A DNA stretch of 64,000 nt from Rossellomorea sp. SC111 (GCF_024733565.1 NZ_JANIOC010000005.1:124001-188000); one strand, 5' to 3'. Counted from the stretch's first letter, positions 9,173 to 19,344 are shown. Program-made: numbers and translations. Notes: generated by a model from the letters alone, not told the origin.

Positions 9173-9195
9173 GGACAGATTTTCTCTGTCCTTTT
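9173..9195 (+). terminator. Hairpin terminator
   Basis: GGACAGA-TTTTC-TCTGTCC followed by TTTT, 30 bases after the beta-flower gene. Confidence 0.75.
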
Positions 9196-9241
9196 ATAAG
9201 TTATAGATGTTATAACTTTTCAAGGTAATATTGGGGGATAT

Positions 9242-9574
9242 ATGCGATATTATATTGATTTAGGTTGGGTTTTCTTATCTTGTATTGTCATTATGATTCT
9301 TAGTAAAGTATGGACAATATTAGGTGATTATCCCGAAGTTTTTAAGTATGGAAGTATAATATATCAAGTTGTTGATGTATTCTATTTGCTCTTGCTAATC
9401 TTTTGTATAGGTATAGCCGCAGCAATTGTTTATTACTACATTCAACAGTTAGTTGATAAAAAAAGAATTTATATAGCTTATTATATCTTTGATATTCCAA
9501 TATTACTTGACACATATAGAAGCAGAGCTCCTTTGATTGATACTACTACGATATATTTTGCCGAATGTTTTTAA
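9242..9574 (+). CDS. Small two-helix membrane protein
   Basis: This is a 110-residue hypothetical protein with two predicted membrane segments: residues about 7-24 (LGWVFLSCIVIMILSKVW) and 45-68 (VFYLLLLIFCIGIAAAIVYY). The last 40 residues form a hydrophilic tail. ATG 9242 follows ATTGGGGGATAT. No family is recognised. It sits between a beta-flower gene and a decayed HEPN-like gene. Confidence 0.65.
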   Translation: MRYYIDLGWVFLSCIVIMILSKVWTILGDYPEVFKYGSIIYQVVDVFYLLLLIFCIGIAAAIVYYYIQQLVDKKRIYIAYYIFDIPILLDTYRSRAPLIDTTTIYFAECF

Positions 9575-9601
9575 AAAACATCACATTAGAGGGGGAGTAT
9601 C

Positions 9602-10508
9602 TTGAAGTACATTTTTTTGACAATCTTACATAATATGAAATTCAATGTAACTTTAAATAAGGGATTCGAATTATCACCAGGGACAAGAATAAAAAATGGT
9701 TTAGAAGTTAAAGATGAAATTCTTAAGACAGAATTAATGTCTTGGACTGCAGGGGTACACTCTGTAGATGAATTTGAAAATACGGTTTACTATTACAAAA
9801 GGGGAGATTTTCCTCACCTGAAAAACCAGGATGAAATGGACAAAAAAAGGAACAGCGTACACTTTTTATTTTCTAAGAGAAGCACAGGGATTTGCTACAG
9901 ACCTTTGGTTTATAAAGGATAATGGAATTTATATAAGAGACGGATTTCTAATTACATATGAAGACAACTTAGAAGACGGACGCACATTTAAAGCTTCTTT
10001 AACAGAACCTTCAAGAATGCTTCATGTCAATACGGTCAATTCATAATTACAAAGAAAGAAATTGAAGCAGCGAGAAAACTTTTTCATCCATTTCATATAG
10101 AAAATATGAGTCTGGATGATATGGGTATGAAGTACCCCGATTTTAGTCATTTTTATAAAAATAGTAATGCACAAAGAATGAAAAAAGCTCAATACTTCTT
10201 GGCAGGAGCCAGAATGAATGCAGCGATTCCAATGAAAATAGTGTCATATTGCACAGCTCTTGAGTGTTTATTTAGTACAGCTAAAACGGAAATAAATCAT
10301 TGAATTGCTGAAAGGGTAGCTGTTTTACTGGGTACATCTTCAGAGGAGAAAAAAGACCTTTTTCGATTTTAAAGAAAGTGAAGAAATTCTTGCTCCTGTA
10401 TCAGTACGCTTAGATGAGATACTTAGGCAACTACTTGTTGGAAATCATGAAATATTCACCAAGTCAGATAAGGAAATAGAGCAATTTTTTATGGATTTGA
10501 TCTTTTAA
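9602..10508 (+). pseudogene. Degraded HEPN-like protein gene, several frameshifts
   Basis: Four reading-frame pieces in order read as one protein. The first starts at TTG 9602 (after GAGGGGGAGT) and continues in a second frame from about 9830 to 10046. A third piece covers about 10048-10300, including FHPFHIENMSLDD and SYCTALECLFS. It then meets an in-frame TGA at 10301-10303 before IAERVAVLLG, and a last shift leads to KESEEILAPVSVRLDEILRQ. The TALE.LF..TE.....IAERVA.LLG pattern is typical of Apea-like HEPN proteins. The segment that usually carries the RxxxxH HEPN motif, right after that helix, appears deleted. This is a clear relic, not a sequencing slip at a single site. Confidence 0.65.
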
Positions 10509-10534
10509 TATAGTGACCAAGAAATGCTTCATCA

Positions 10535-10996
10535 GTGAACAAAGCGAAGTCATTCATTAGAGAGCATGTATTAATTGAAGATGGTTTAATAATTAGCTCC
10601 TTATTCCGAACCGGGATAAAGAAGAGCATGCACCCTCATCGTGACGCAGGCGGGGTAACGGACTTTGAAGCAATTATTACATATCCCGATACGGAGACGC
10701 AGATTCCTTCAAGTTACCAATATACCTATACCTTAATGGGTAACGAGATCATTGATACATTTGACAATGTGAACCCTGATGAAGGAAACGAATCACTCGA
10801 TTTAACGGACAGTGAGTCCTCCGAACAAACTAGTTCAAACACAAGCGGCGATGTTTCTAGTGTCGATACAAACGGTAATGGACAGGTGACAATTAAAGGA
10901 GCAAAAGCAGCCGGTTTCAGTATACCAATCACAAGTGATCATTGGCTCTATAAATATATGGACGATCGAGATGGTGATGGACTAGTAGGTGAGTAA
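10535..10996 (+). CDS. Excalibur-like C-terminal domain protein, possibly N-terminally truncated
   Basis: The frame gives 153 residues from GTG 10535, which lacks a good ribosome-binding site, so the 5' end may be lost. A Ser/Thr/Asp/Glu-rich linker (about residues 83-112) is followed by a C-terminal domain ending DDRDGDGLVGE, a calcium-binding loop like that of Excalibur domains. The motifs VTIKGAKAAGFSIPI and SDHWLYKYM lie just before it. The intact form would be expected to be extracellular or wall-associated, but no signal peptide remains. It follows directly on the HEPN-like relic. Confidence 0.5.
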   Translation: MNKAKSFIREHVLIEDGLIISSLFRTGIKKSMHPHRDAGGVTDFEAIITYPDTETQIPSSYQYTYTLMGNEIIDTFDNVNPDEGNESLDLTDSESSEQTSSNTSGDVSSVDTNGNGQVTIKGAKAAGFSIPITSDHWLYKYMDDRDGDGLVGE

Positions 10997-11045
10997 ACAT
11001 TTGCTACGTAGTACAAATTATTGAATATTAATTGGAGGTTGAATT

Positions 11046-12341
11046 ATGAGTAGTAGAGAGATTTTAGAAAAAAGATTACAACAAATTACAGATACGATGG
11101 ACGCTGTGGAAGATTTTATTAATGGGTTAGATTTTGCTCTCCCGAAGAAATCCAAAGATTTGGTGATTAATGCTTTAAAATCAGATGAGATTACTAGTAT
11201 TATGGAAGGAATCAAAGAAAGAAGACCTCCTAGATTAGTTATAATGGGGCGCACAGGTGTAGGAAAAAGCAGCCTCATTAATGCCATATTTGGTGAATAT
11301 TTAGCGGAGACAAGTGCTATAGAAGTTGGTACTAAAAATTCTCAAATATTCCAATATAAAAAGAATGATGAAGTAATATTTGAAATTATTGATACTAGAG
11401 GCATTAAAGAAAATTTAAATGCATTATCAAGTACAGCTGAAGAAGATTTGAAAAATGTAGTTGAAGAATTTGATCCAGATGCCTTTTTATTATTAACCAA
11501 TGGTGCTGATAGATCTACCTTAAGGGAAGATGCTGTGTATCTTAAAGAAGTTTATAGTAGTCTAGAAATAACTGTCCCTTTAGTTACAGTTATTACACGA
11601 GTAGATGATATAGAGCCAGCTAGAATTAAGGAGCCAACAAGATATACTCAAAAGAAAAAAGATAACATTGGAATAAAAGAGCAACAGGTTAGTCAAGTAT
11701 TAGAAGAAGTAGGGTTATCAGATACTTTTATAGTACCAGTATCTTCATATATTGAATGGAATCATGAAGACCCGGAATCTTTGTCTCCAGAAGAGCGTGC
11801 GGAACTAGAGATTGAATTTGATGGTAGATACAATATTGATAAGTTGGTAACCTTTTTAGAAGAAAACATTGACTTTCGTGCCGCTGTATATTTAATGTTA
11901 AACAACAAACTTGATATAGCAATTGATAAAATTGCCAATAAGTTTGTCAAAGTGTTTTCAACAGCGAGTGCGGGTGTGGCAATTACTCCAATACCAGCAA
12001 GTGATATTTTAGTTCTAATACCGATTCAGATAGTTGAAGTTACTCTTATAGCTTATCTAAGTGGACAAAAGATAGACAGTAAGATGGCGAGAGAATTTAT
12101 TCTTTCGTTAGGAGGAGTAGCTTTGTTTGGTTTAGGATTGAGATTTTTAGCTCAACAAGGTGTAAAATTATTAAATGTAGTAATACCAGGTTCAGGGTCT
12201 GCTATCAGTAGTACAATAGCTTATACGGGAACATATGCAGTAGGTAAAGCAGCAATAGCTTACTATATAGATGGAAAAACAAAAGAACAAGCAAAGAAAG
12301 AAATGGAAAAAGCGACAAAAGAAGAACAGTTGTCATATTAA
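11046..12341 (+). CDS. GTPase with DUF697 membrane-associated domain
   Basis: This 431-residue P-loop GTPase is related to MMR_HSR1/dynamin-like regulators. Walker A is GRTGVGKSS (68-76), the G3 motif is DTRG (116-119) and the G4-like motif is TRVD (184-187) in place of NKxD. Residues about 285-350 form a DUF697-type domain (ASAGVAITPIPASDILVLIP), and hydrophobic glycine-rich segments to about 405 suggest membrane association. ATG 11046 has TTGGAGG nine bases upstream. Proteins of this type occur in accessory and defence islands, but no specific role can be read from the sequence. The last 20 residues are a charged Lys/Glu helix. Confidence 0.8.
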   Translation: MSSREILEKRLQQITDTMDAVEDFINGLDFALPKKSKDLVINALKSDEITSIMEGIKERRPPRLVIMGRTGVGKSSLINAIFGEYLAETSAIEVGTKNSQIFQYKKNDEVIFEIIDTRGIKENLNALSSTAEEDLKNVVEEFDPDAFLLLTNGADRSTLREDAVYLKEVYSSLEITVPLVTVITRVDDIEPARIKEPTRYTQKKKDNIGIKEQQVSQVLEEVGLSDTFIVPVSSYIEWNHEDPESLSPEERAELEIEFDGRYNIDKLVTFLEENIDFRAAVYLMLNNKLDIAIDKIANKFVKVFSTASAGVAITPIPASDILVLIPIQIVEVTLIAYLSGQKIDSKMAREFILSLGGVALFGLGLRFLAQQGVKLLNVVIPGSGSAISSTIAYTGTYAVGKAAIAYYIDGKTKEQAKKEMEKATKEEQLSY

Positions 12342-12773
12342 ACTTAAACCACACTTAATTCTAAAACTTTTGTTAGAAGCTTTCAGCAACAAAGAATCAG
12401 AAGATACTACAACTTCTGGGAAAGATGATACTAAACAAGCTGAAGATGTAAAAGAGAAAGAAAATTAGTTGATTATTGAAGTAGATGTAAGAAGGAGATA
12501 TTCCTGCAAAGATATAATAAGATATATTGTTTGTATAAGAAATTAAAGTTCCGGAATTAGCAAGAGTAGTTTTTTCGAAGGAAAACGGAGCTTTGCTATG
12601 CTGATATGCTAGCAGATAAGAAAGTCGATGATAGATTGACATCAGAAAAAGTTGCGTGGCCATTTACCAAGATTAACAGCAGAGACTACGATTAGATTTC
12701 CTAGAAATGAAACACTAGAAGAAAAAAGTAAGAATATTACTCATGACACTCGGACAATCAAATAAAAACATAT
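12342..12773. other. Gene-poor stretch with coding remnants
   Basis: No supported gene is seen. A frame running through the end of the GTPase gene continues to 12468 with a Lys/Glu/Asp-rich tail (LLLEAFSNKESEDTTTSGKD). It could be the original C-terminus of a relative joined by a frameshift. The rest looks like decayed coding DNA. Confidence 0.4.
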
Positions 12774-12810
12774 GACCTTTCGAATAAAATTATTCTAAAG
12801 GTCTTTTTTT
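12774..12810 (+). terminator. Hairpin terminator
   Basis: GACCTTTcGAATAA pairs with TTATTCtAAAGGTC around AA, followed by T7. Confidence 0.85.
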
Positions 12811-12931
12811 ATTTAGTAAGGTTTGTACCTTCACTTGAAGATCCAGCAAAGGAATGCCAGGAACCGGTATGTATCCTGTGGTAAAATATAGAAAGCTTTA
12901 GTTTCATATTTGGAAAAAAGGAGTGGCGGGA

Positions 12932-14878
12932 TTGGATAGTATTAATGATGTCAAAAGCATGGTGAACAAATTAATTGAAGATCACTCCGGTAGAGAAATC
13001 ACCCCAAATACAAACTACAATACTTCCGGTATATATATGATATACATAGACAATTTCACTTCAGATAAGATTGTACCGATTTATATAGGCCAATCAAAGG
13101 ATGTGCAAAAGCGGTATAAGGTTCATCTCAGTGAAATCCTTTCCTTAAACCGGCTATCTTATGAGGATTACTATAACTACTTTTTTTATAAGTCTGATTC
13201 GTTTTATGAAGGGCGTTTTAAATCTTCTAAGATTTTCAAGTTTATGATCGAAAATAGCTGCACCCTGAGTGATTTTCGTGTGGTTTTGTTAGAAGAGGTC
13301 GAGACTGAAGAATTAGATAAAAAAGAACTGGACTACATACAACAATTAAATGCCTCTTTCTTCGGATTTAATCAACTGAATTCCTTTCTTGCAGCTATTA
13401 AGTTGCACCATCTTAAAAGTGCGGAAATAAATGAGTTGGACGATTTCCTTAGGTTGGTCCAGAAAGATATAAAGGGTATCTATTTTTATTATGATTATGG
13501 TTTCACCAGATTTAACTTAGAGCATGCCTTCCTTAAAAAGCTCTTTTTCTTGTCTGATTTGAACATAAAGATAGGTGACACGATGCTTTTTAAAGAAGTG
13601 AATCTTGAGATAAAGCAGTTGCTGACACATTATCGTCTTGACTTTCAAATAGCTGAAATTCAACAGCTGGAGGATAATTGGAGGTGGCTGAGTGAACCAC
13701 ATGAAGTGGCAGTGGGTGAATATAATAAAGCCTTCGCGCTTCTTGCTAATCAAGTAAAAGGGAAATTTAAAGAACTACAGTTTTATAGTAAAAAGGCTTT
13801 TGAAAATTTCTTGTACAGTATTGTTAAGGAAGAGAAAGAGACACTTAAAGGAGAGTTTTTGAAGTATCTTGAGAAGAAAAACTGCTCTATAGATTTTTAC
13901 CAACTTTTCGACCAGCAAATAGCTGTAGTGGTTGAAAGGTTGGAGGAAAAAGAACAAAGAGAGAAGCCGGTTGCGGATGCTTATAACAAGTTTCAAGAAA
14001 GAAAGGCCAAGTTTAAGCGCGAAAGATATAAGATGATTTTCCCTTCAATCCATTTCAGTCCGTTTTTTCTGGGGGATAGAATGCAGCTCGCTCCACTAAA
14101 CATCGAGGAAGGTGTGAATACCATTCATATCCAGTTGTTCATTTCAAACAATGGGAGGACAAGAGGATATTACCCAAAGGACCCGTTCATTGTTCGCTTC
14201 GATTACTGTTACTTCGGTGACTCTGGGAGAAAAGTTGAAAAACAGTATTATATTGAGAATGAAACAACACTTCGTGGGTTATCGGGTATTCAGTATATTG
14301 AGAAAGATTTTGATAGGATGTTTGTTTTCAATCCCGAGAGGTTTTCAATTACCGGATTGATAGATGATGAAATAGATAACTCCTTCATATCTGTTTTAGC
14401 TGAATATAAGCATGGGATTAATGATTACACATTGAAAGATAAAAAGTTGGTACGGTTAGAGGGAGTATTAGATGAACTGCAACAGTTAGTTAACGATGAA
14501 ACCGAGTTTGTTCTGACTAATACCGAATCAAAAGGGTGTTTAGAAAAGTCGCTTTTTAATGAACAGTTGCAAGGCCATTCGCTTGCAGTGAAATTGCTTG
14601 AAACCGGGAAAAGGAGAAAGCGTTCGAAAAAAAAAACGGAGAAGGTTCCAAAGAGTCCGAAGAAAATAGACAAAGTGAAAGTCGATCCTAAGATTAGGAG
14701 AGCAGAGGCTTTTAGAGGAAAAGTTTTAGCGAAGTCAAATAACAAAATCGATATTGTTGAATACATTTCAAGTAAAGAAAAGGTAACAGCTAAATGCCAG
14801 GATTGCGGGCATACGTGGAAAAAGCGGAGTGATCATTTATTGGCGCGGCTGTATTGCCTAAGGTGTGATAAGGCATAA
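12932..14878 (+). CDS. GIY-YIG nuclease-domain protein with C-terminal zinc ribbon
   Basis: This is a predicted DNA-acting protein of 648 residues. GIY is at 33-35 and YIG at 51-53, followed by QSKDVQKRYKVH, the expected helix with Arg and His; the nuclease domain spans about 28-130. A long central region (about 160-560) is unrecognised, with aromatic- and Lys-rich helices. A basic stretch near 570-595 (KRRKRSKKKTEK) precedes a treble-clef-like zinc ribbon, CQDCGHTWKKRSDH...YCLRC, that ends the protein. TTG 12932 lies eight bases after AAAAAGGAG; the GTG at 12923 overlaps that site and is less likely. The domain order suggests a structure- or site-specific endonuclease. A second GIY-YIG-like gene follows at 15430. 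Confidence 0.75.
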   Translation: MDSINDVKSMVNKLIEDHSGREITPNTNYNTSGIYMIYIDNFTSDKIVPIYIGQSKDVQKRYKVHLSEILSLNRLSYEDYYNYFFYKSDSFYEGRFKSSKIFKFMIENSCTLSDFRVVLLEEVETEELDKKELDYIQQLNASFFGFNQLNSFLAAIKLHHLKSAEINELDDFLRLVQKDIKGIYFYYDYGFTRFNLEHAFLKKLFFLSDLNIKIGDTMLFKEVNLEIKQLLTHYRLDFQIAEIQQLEDNWRWLSEPHEVAVGEYNKAFALLANQVKGKFKELQFYSKKAFENFLYSIVKEEKETLKGEFLKYLEKKNCSIDFYQLFDQQIAVVVERLEEKEQREKPVADAYNKFQERKAKFKRERYKMIFPSIHFSPFFLGDRMQLAPLNIEEGVNTIHIQLFISNNGRTRGYYPKDPFIVRFDYCYFGDSGRKVEKQYYIENETTLRGLSGIQYIEKDFDRMFVFNPERFSITGLIDDEIDNSFISVLAEYKHGINDYTLKDKKLVRLEGVLDELQQLVNDETEFVLTNTESKGCLEKSLFNEQLQGHSLAVKLLETGKRRKRSKKKTEKVPKSPKKIDKVKVDPKIRRAEAFRGKVLAKSNNKIDIVEYISSKEKVTAKCQDCGHTWKKRSDHLLARLYCLRCDKA

Positions 14879-15429
14879 AAGAGTTCCGAAGCACCTCTAC
14901 CTCGCTTACTGTCGCCATTACCTGTCTGGTTGCTAATCTACTGGTATTAGATTAGCCTTACGGGTGTTGCAGGTTTTATCCAACTATAAAGGCTTTAGTT
15001 CGTATATCATGGATTATATGAAGTAAAAGGATATACATAAACGATTGCATCTCATCAAAAATACTTCTTCTTTTCATAGTAGGCTCTTACGAAAAGTGGA
15101 CCTGCTGATTGCTTAGACAAATCCTGTCTAGCCGTGCCGGCAGAATGATAATAAGGTTGCATCACAAAGATTTGATTAAATAGAAAGACTTATATTATTG
15201 AGGCTTGCTGTTGTGTTAAAAATAGAAATATGGTAGTTGAGGCCAAGATGTAAAGTTGTATAGCAGAAAAATTGTTACTTCTATTAATTAAAGCATATCT
15301 AAAGTTTTTAAAAAAAGAAATAGAACTACTTCAGAGTTCGAATTTCAAAAAGAATGTTGTAAATGATGGTAAAGCTCACAAGCGTTTAGATGGTTAATAC
15401 AGTTACACTTAAAGGGGCGTGTTTATTGA
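14879..15429. other. Intergenic stretch with one perfect inverted repeat
   Basis: No gene is supported in these 550 bases. At 14932-14956 there is a perfect 9-bp inverted repeat, GCTAATCTA-CTGGTAT-TAGATTAGC, without a T-run. Several short frames are broken by stops, consistent with decayed sequence. Confidence 0.5.
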
Positions 15430-16281
15430 ATGGGAAAAAAGACACTAAAGTTAAAACCAAAAATATTAAAACTTGGTCAAATGACACCTTGTTTTATGAT
15501 GAAAAAATATGTACAAACACATTCACATTTATTACCTTATAAAATTATGATAAAAGATAATTTTCAAATAAATAGTTATTCCCTCGTGGTGAAAGACTAT
15601 AAATTAGCACATACTGCACAAGGTTTAACTGCTCAGCATTACATTTCAATTCACAAGCATTTAGAGAAGTTTCTAAATAAAGAAACTTGTGATTATAGTG
15701 TATGTTTTTGTCCAATTTATTTTATTACAATAACCGAAGCAAAAACTGATGATGAAATTCAGTTGCCCCTCTATAAAACTGAAAAGTTAGTTTATGTGGG
15801 ACAAACAAATAGTGTAAGCCCTAGATTTATCGACGGTCATAAGGCTACACAAAAATTAAATGAGTTTGAATTCAATAATTATATAAAGACAGTTTATATG
15901 ACACAAGTATGCTTGGATATTAGCGTTAATATAAATGGTGAAAAACAAGAGTATAAAGGAGTTCCGTTAGAATTAATCAGTTTTGAAGAAAAATTAGTAC
16001 CTTCAATAATCGACTTCATAGAGAAGTTCCTTATTTTTGGTTTAAGACCTCAATTTAATGAAGTGGATAACCCTGTCTTTCAAAATGATGAGTACATAAA
16101 AGAACCAAAGCATTTAAGTATTAAAGCTTTAAAACCTGAGCATTTTAAAGTAAAAGGAAGCAGAAATACTGAACAACTTTTACATGATTTAGACATTATC
16201 GATCAAATACGAAAAATGGGACACCCTTGGGAGGAAAGTATAGAGTTTTTTGAAAAAATAGGATTTATCCCAACTACTTGA
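15430..16281 (+). CDS. GIY-YIG-like protein
   Basis: This is a 283-residue protein. The segment PIYFITITEA followed by KLVYVGQTNS and RFIDGHKA (about 103-140) fits a divergent GIY-YIG core in which IYF replaces GIY and YVG replaces YIG. The rest is helical and unassigned. ATG 15430 is used here, but a TTG at 15426 in another frame has better spacing to AAAGGGG and reads 38 codons before a stop. The true N-terminus may therefore lie in that frame with a frameshift near 15540. The product may act with, or derive from, the larger GIY-YIG protein upstream. Confidence 0.6.
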   Translation: MGKKTLKLKPKILKLGQMTPCFMMKKYVQTHSHLLPYKIMIKDNFQINSYSLVVKDYKLAHTAQGLTAQHYISIHKHLEKFLNKETCDYSVCFCPIYFITITEAKTDDEIQLPLYKTEKLVYVGQTNSVSPRFIDGHKATQKLNEFEFNNYIKTVYMTQVCLDISVNINGEKQEYKGVPLELISFEEKLVPSIIDFIEKFLIFGLRPQFNEVDNPVFQNDEYIKEPKHLSIKALKPEHFKVKGSRNTEQLLHDLDIIDQIRKMGHPWEESIEFFEKIGFIPTT

Positions 16282-16494
16282 TTTAGATAACCTCACCAGT
16301 CTCTTTTGTGTTGCATATACACTTGGAAGTGCGGAAACACATTTTTAAGTTAGACATAATTATCATTATGTGTAGTTAATCAGAGATATTAATTCAACAT
16401 TATGAAGGACATGATGTTGAGATTATGATGCACTATTTTTAGTTGGCGGACAAAAAAATTTACAATGTCTACTTCTTGGATTTTATTAAACAAG
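16282..16494. other. Intergenic, nothing recognised
   Basis: These 213 bases separate the end of the AT-rich island from the conserved chromosome. I see no gene, repeat copy or tRNA end here. Confidence 0.4.
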
Positions 16495-16527
16495 AAAGAG
16501 TGAACCTAACATACAGGTTCACTCTTT
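16495..16527. terminator. Bidirectional terminator
   Basis: AAAGAGTGAACCT pairs with AGGTTCACTCTTT around a 7-base loop. It serves the leftward NCS1 permease gene and any rightward transcript from the GIY-YIG-like gene. Confidence 0.85.
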
Positions 16528-16531
16528 TTCA

Positions 16532-17860
16532 TTAACCAAGCTTCTGAAGAGGCTTCTGTCCTTCCATCCTACCTCGCATCTTACTTACCACATAAACAAC
16601 ACAAGTAATAATAAAACAACTAAACCCCGGAGAAAACGAATCCGGAATCCCCAAATAAACCACCATCCCAACACCTAAAACATACAACGCCTCACGATTA
16701 AAATTCGACTCCCCACTCGCAAGCCGAACAAGCGCACTCTCAGAAATCCTCCCTTTCCGAATCACCAAATAATCAGCCACCACAATCGCAGATATCGGAA
16801 TGATCAAGATCCCCAGATACGAAATATACTCCTGCGCATTATAAACCAGCTGCGGAAACGAACTTAAAATAATCCCTGCGACACTGAACAATAGTGCACT
16901 TTGAATCCGAGATAGGGACGGCAGTGCATTCAGCAAACTGTATCCCCCTGTATACGCATTACTAAGATTAATTGAAATCATCGACACCATCGCACATGCC
17001 GTGATGACCAATAGAAGCAGGCTGGAGTCGGTCAGTTGCCCCGCTGCCACGAATGGATTCAGATCTTTGAACAAGCTGGCACTCAATCCTCCAAGCAGTG
17101 CGGTCATCATGAATCCGACGACGTTTCCACCATAGAGTCCCCAGAATCCGTGGCGGTCGCTTTTGCTGTAGCGGGTGATGTCGGAGGATGCGCTGACGCC
17201 TGAGATGTATTGGACGAAGACGAGGCTTGAGTAGAATAGGAACGTTCCGATGGAGAAGGGTTCCTGGCCTTGTGTGAGTGTTGAGATGGAATCGGCTCCT
17301 TTTGTCAGGAAGAGGTACAGGATGATTCCCTGGCCGATCACGAGTATCGGGATGAATAGTTTGGTCGCTTTTTTGACGGCTTCGAAGCCGATGAGGGCTA
17401 GAAGGGTCATGATGATGGCGAGTCCGATGGCGACCGGGACGAACGGTATAGTATAAAGTGTTACTTTTTCCACCATGGAGATGATGACGAAGGTTCCTCC
17501 GATGGTTTGGACGCTGAACCAGTAGAGGGACGTCAGGGACCGGATGGGGGAGGCGATGAGCATCGACAGCCGGGTTCCGATGATGGATCTCAGGACGTAT
17601 TGAGCGGGCAGGCCGTAGCGGGAGCCCGGTAATGATAAGAATGATACGAATAGGAAGGCGACGCTTGCTCCGAGTACGGTGGCAAGAAATGCTGCCTGAA
17701 AGGATAGTCCGCCTTCAAGGACGGCCAGTGCCGGGATGAGGAAGTTTCCTGCGTTCACGGAGAAGGCGAGCTGTATGATGAAGTATTCGATCCATGTGGT
17801 TGATTTTAATTCGGGTGGGACCTTTTCGAGTCCGAGCCGTTCGATCATGGGTTGTTTCAT
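16532..17860 (-). CDS. NCS1-family cytosine/purine-type permease
   Basis: This 442-residue integral membrane protein has about twelve hydrophobic segments. NCS1 carriers import nucleobases, hydantoins or vitamins by cation symport. Family features include the N-terminal TTWIEYFIIQLAFSVNAGNF segment, the glycine-rich helix near 80 and the YISGVSASSDITRYSKSD loop in the middle. The start chosen is ATG 17858-17860 (MKQPMIERLG), with AAAGGAG eight bases upstream; the upstream ATG at 17893 has no such site. The substrate cannot be assigned. No catabolic partner lies next to it. The GC-skewed codon choice resembles the conserved genes to its right rather than the island to its left. Confidence 0.87.
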   Translation of the reverse strand: MKQPMIERLGLEKVPPELKSTTWIEYFIIQLAFSVNAGNFLIPALAVLEGGLSFQAAFLATVLGASVAFLFVSFLSLPGSRYGLPAQYVLRSIIGTRLSMLIASPIRSLTSLYWFSVQTIGGTFVIISMVEKVTLYTIPFVPVAIGLAIIMTLLALIGFEAVKKATKLFIPILVIGQGIILYLFLTKGADSISTLTQGQEPFSIGTFLFYSSLVFVQYISGVSASSDITRYSKSDRHGFWGLYGGNVVGFMMTALLGGLSASLFKDLNPFVAAGQLTDSSLLLLVITACAMVSMISINLSNAYTGGYSLLNALPSLSRIQSALLFSVAGIILSSFPQLVYNAQEYISYLGILIIPISAIVVADYLVIRKGRISESALVRLASGESNFNREALYVLGVGMVVYLGIPDSFSPGFSCFIITCVVYVVSKMRGRMEGQKPLQKLG

Positions 17861-18101
17861 AAAAAAGTCTCCTTTGGGTATACTAGGATGCATGGTTTCT
17901 ATTTTAAAGAATTTTTGAAAAAAAGCGAAGAAATAGTCATTTATTTTTTTAAAGAAAAGTAGAGATATTTCCTTATTTATTTGTTAGAATGTAAGTGCTT
18001 ACAGGGTGAGTAATTGCCCTTCGCTATTATATATGAAAAGTGTTATATTTAGGAAGTGAATGCTCCAAGGAGCAATAGTGCATTTAGGAGGTTGGCTTAG
18101 T

Positions 18102-19220
18102 ATGCGTATTGGTGTACCAACGGAAATTAAAAACAACGAAAATCGTGTGGCCATGACGCCGGCTGGTGTTGTGAACCTTGTTCAATTCGGACATGACGTT
18201 TACATTGAAGCTGGGGCTGGAATGGGTTCAGGATTTACAGATGAAGATTACACAGCAGCAGGTGGACACATCGTTGATTCTGCAGCGGAAGCATGGTCCA
18301 TGGATATGGTCATGAAGGTAAAAGAGCCACTTCCAAGTGAGTACTCTTATTTCCGCGAGGGGCTTATCTTATTTACATATTTACATCTTGCTCCAGAACC
18401 GGAATTAACGAAAGCGTTAATTGATAATAAAGTAGTCGGAATCGCGTACGAAACGGTTGAACTGAATCGTGCCCTTCCATTACTGACTCCGATGAGTGAA
18501 GTGGCTGGACGTATGGCGACTCAAATCGGTGCCCAGTTCTTAGAGAAGATCCACGGTGGTAAAGGTGTATTACTTTCAGGTGTCCCTGGGGTTCGCCGCA
18601 GTAAAGTAACGATCATCGGTGGAGGAGTTGCTGGTACGAATGCCGCGAAAATGGCTGTCGGACTTGGTGCCAATGTAACGATCCTTGACCTTAACCCGGA
18701 TCGCCTTCGTCAGCTGGACGATATCTTCGGTAGCGACGTAACAACGCTTATGTCCAACCCGTTAAATATCGAACAAGCTGTTAGAGAAGCGGATCTAGTC
18801 ATCGGAGCTGTACTGATTCCAGGAGCGAAAGCACCTAAACTAGTGACAGAAGACATGATCAAAGCGATGACGCCTGGTTCAGTTGTTGTCGATATCGCCA
18901 TCGACCAAGGCGGAATCTTCGAAACAACCGACCGCATCACAACGCATGACGATCCAACATACGTGAAGCACGGCGTTGTACACTATGCCGTTGCCAACAT
19001 GCCTGGTGCCGTACCACGTACGTCTACCATCGCACTGACAAATGTAACCGTACCTTACGCGGTTCAAATCGCAAACAAAGGCTACAAAAAAGCGTGCTTA
19101 GATAACGAAGCGCTGTTAAAAGGTATCAACACATTGAATGGATATGTGACGTACCAGGCGGTTGCTGAAGCGCATACTGTAGACTACTCAGATACTAGAA
19201 CACAATTAGAGCAACAATAA
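18102..19220 (+). CDS. ald: Alanine dehydrogenase
   Basis: It catalyses NAD-dependent oxidative deamination of L-alanine to pyruvate and ammonium, important in Bacillus for alanine use and sporulation. The protein has 372 residues, normal for the family. It starts at ATG 18102 after AGGAGGTTGGCTTAGT; the frame extends upstream to 18060 without a better site. Family signatures are [20 protein letters not shown] at the N-terminus, the VKEP motif, and the Rossmann [13 protein letters not shown] near residue 172. [16 protein letters not shown] near 297 is a further signature. It is monocistronic and ends in a strong terminator. No regulator lies adjacent. Confidence 0.97.
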   Translation: MRIGVPTEIKNNENRVAMTPAGVVNLVQFGHDVYIEAGAGMGSGFTDEDYTAAGGHIVDSAAEAWSMDMVMKVKEPLPSEYSYFREGLILFTYLHLAPEPELTKALIDNKVVGIAYETVELNRALPLLTPMSEVAGRMATQIGAQFLEKIHGGKGVLLSGVPGVRRSKVTIIGGGVAGTNAAKMAVGLGANVTILDLNPDRLRQLDDIFGSDVTTLMSNPLNIEQAVREADLVIGAVLIPGAKAPKLVTEDMIKAMTPGSVVVDIAIDQGGIFETTDRITTHDDPTYVKHGVVHYAVANMPGAVPRTSTIALTNVTVPYAVQIANKGYKKACLDNEALLKGINTLNGYVTYQAVAEAHTVDYSDTRTQLEQQ

Positions 19221-19227
19221 CAACAGG

Positions 19228-19261
19228 AAGCCGACTGCATGGGAATGTTAGTCGGCTTTTT
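19228..19261 (+). terminator. Terminator of ald
   Basis: AAGCCGAC pairs with GTCGGCTT around a 15-base loop, followed by TTT. Confidence 0.85.
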
Positions 19262-19344
19262 ATGTAAATAGGAGAGATATTGAGTCCTTGGTGTTATCCC
19301 TTACGTTGATGGAGCGCAATACTTCGAATGAGAAATAAGAGCAT

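Noticed and set aside
1-16300. Prophage
   Set aside because: There are no capsid, tail, terminase, lysis or phage-integrase genes. The island holds only nuclease-like and small proteins.
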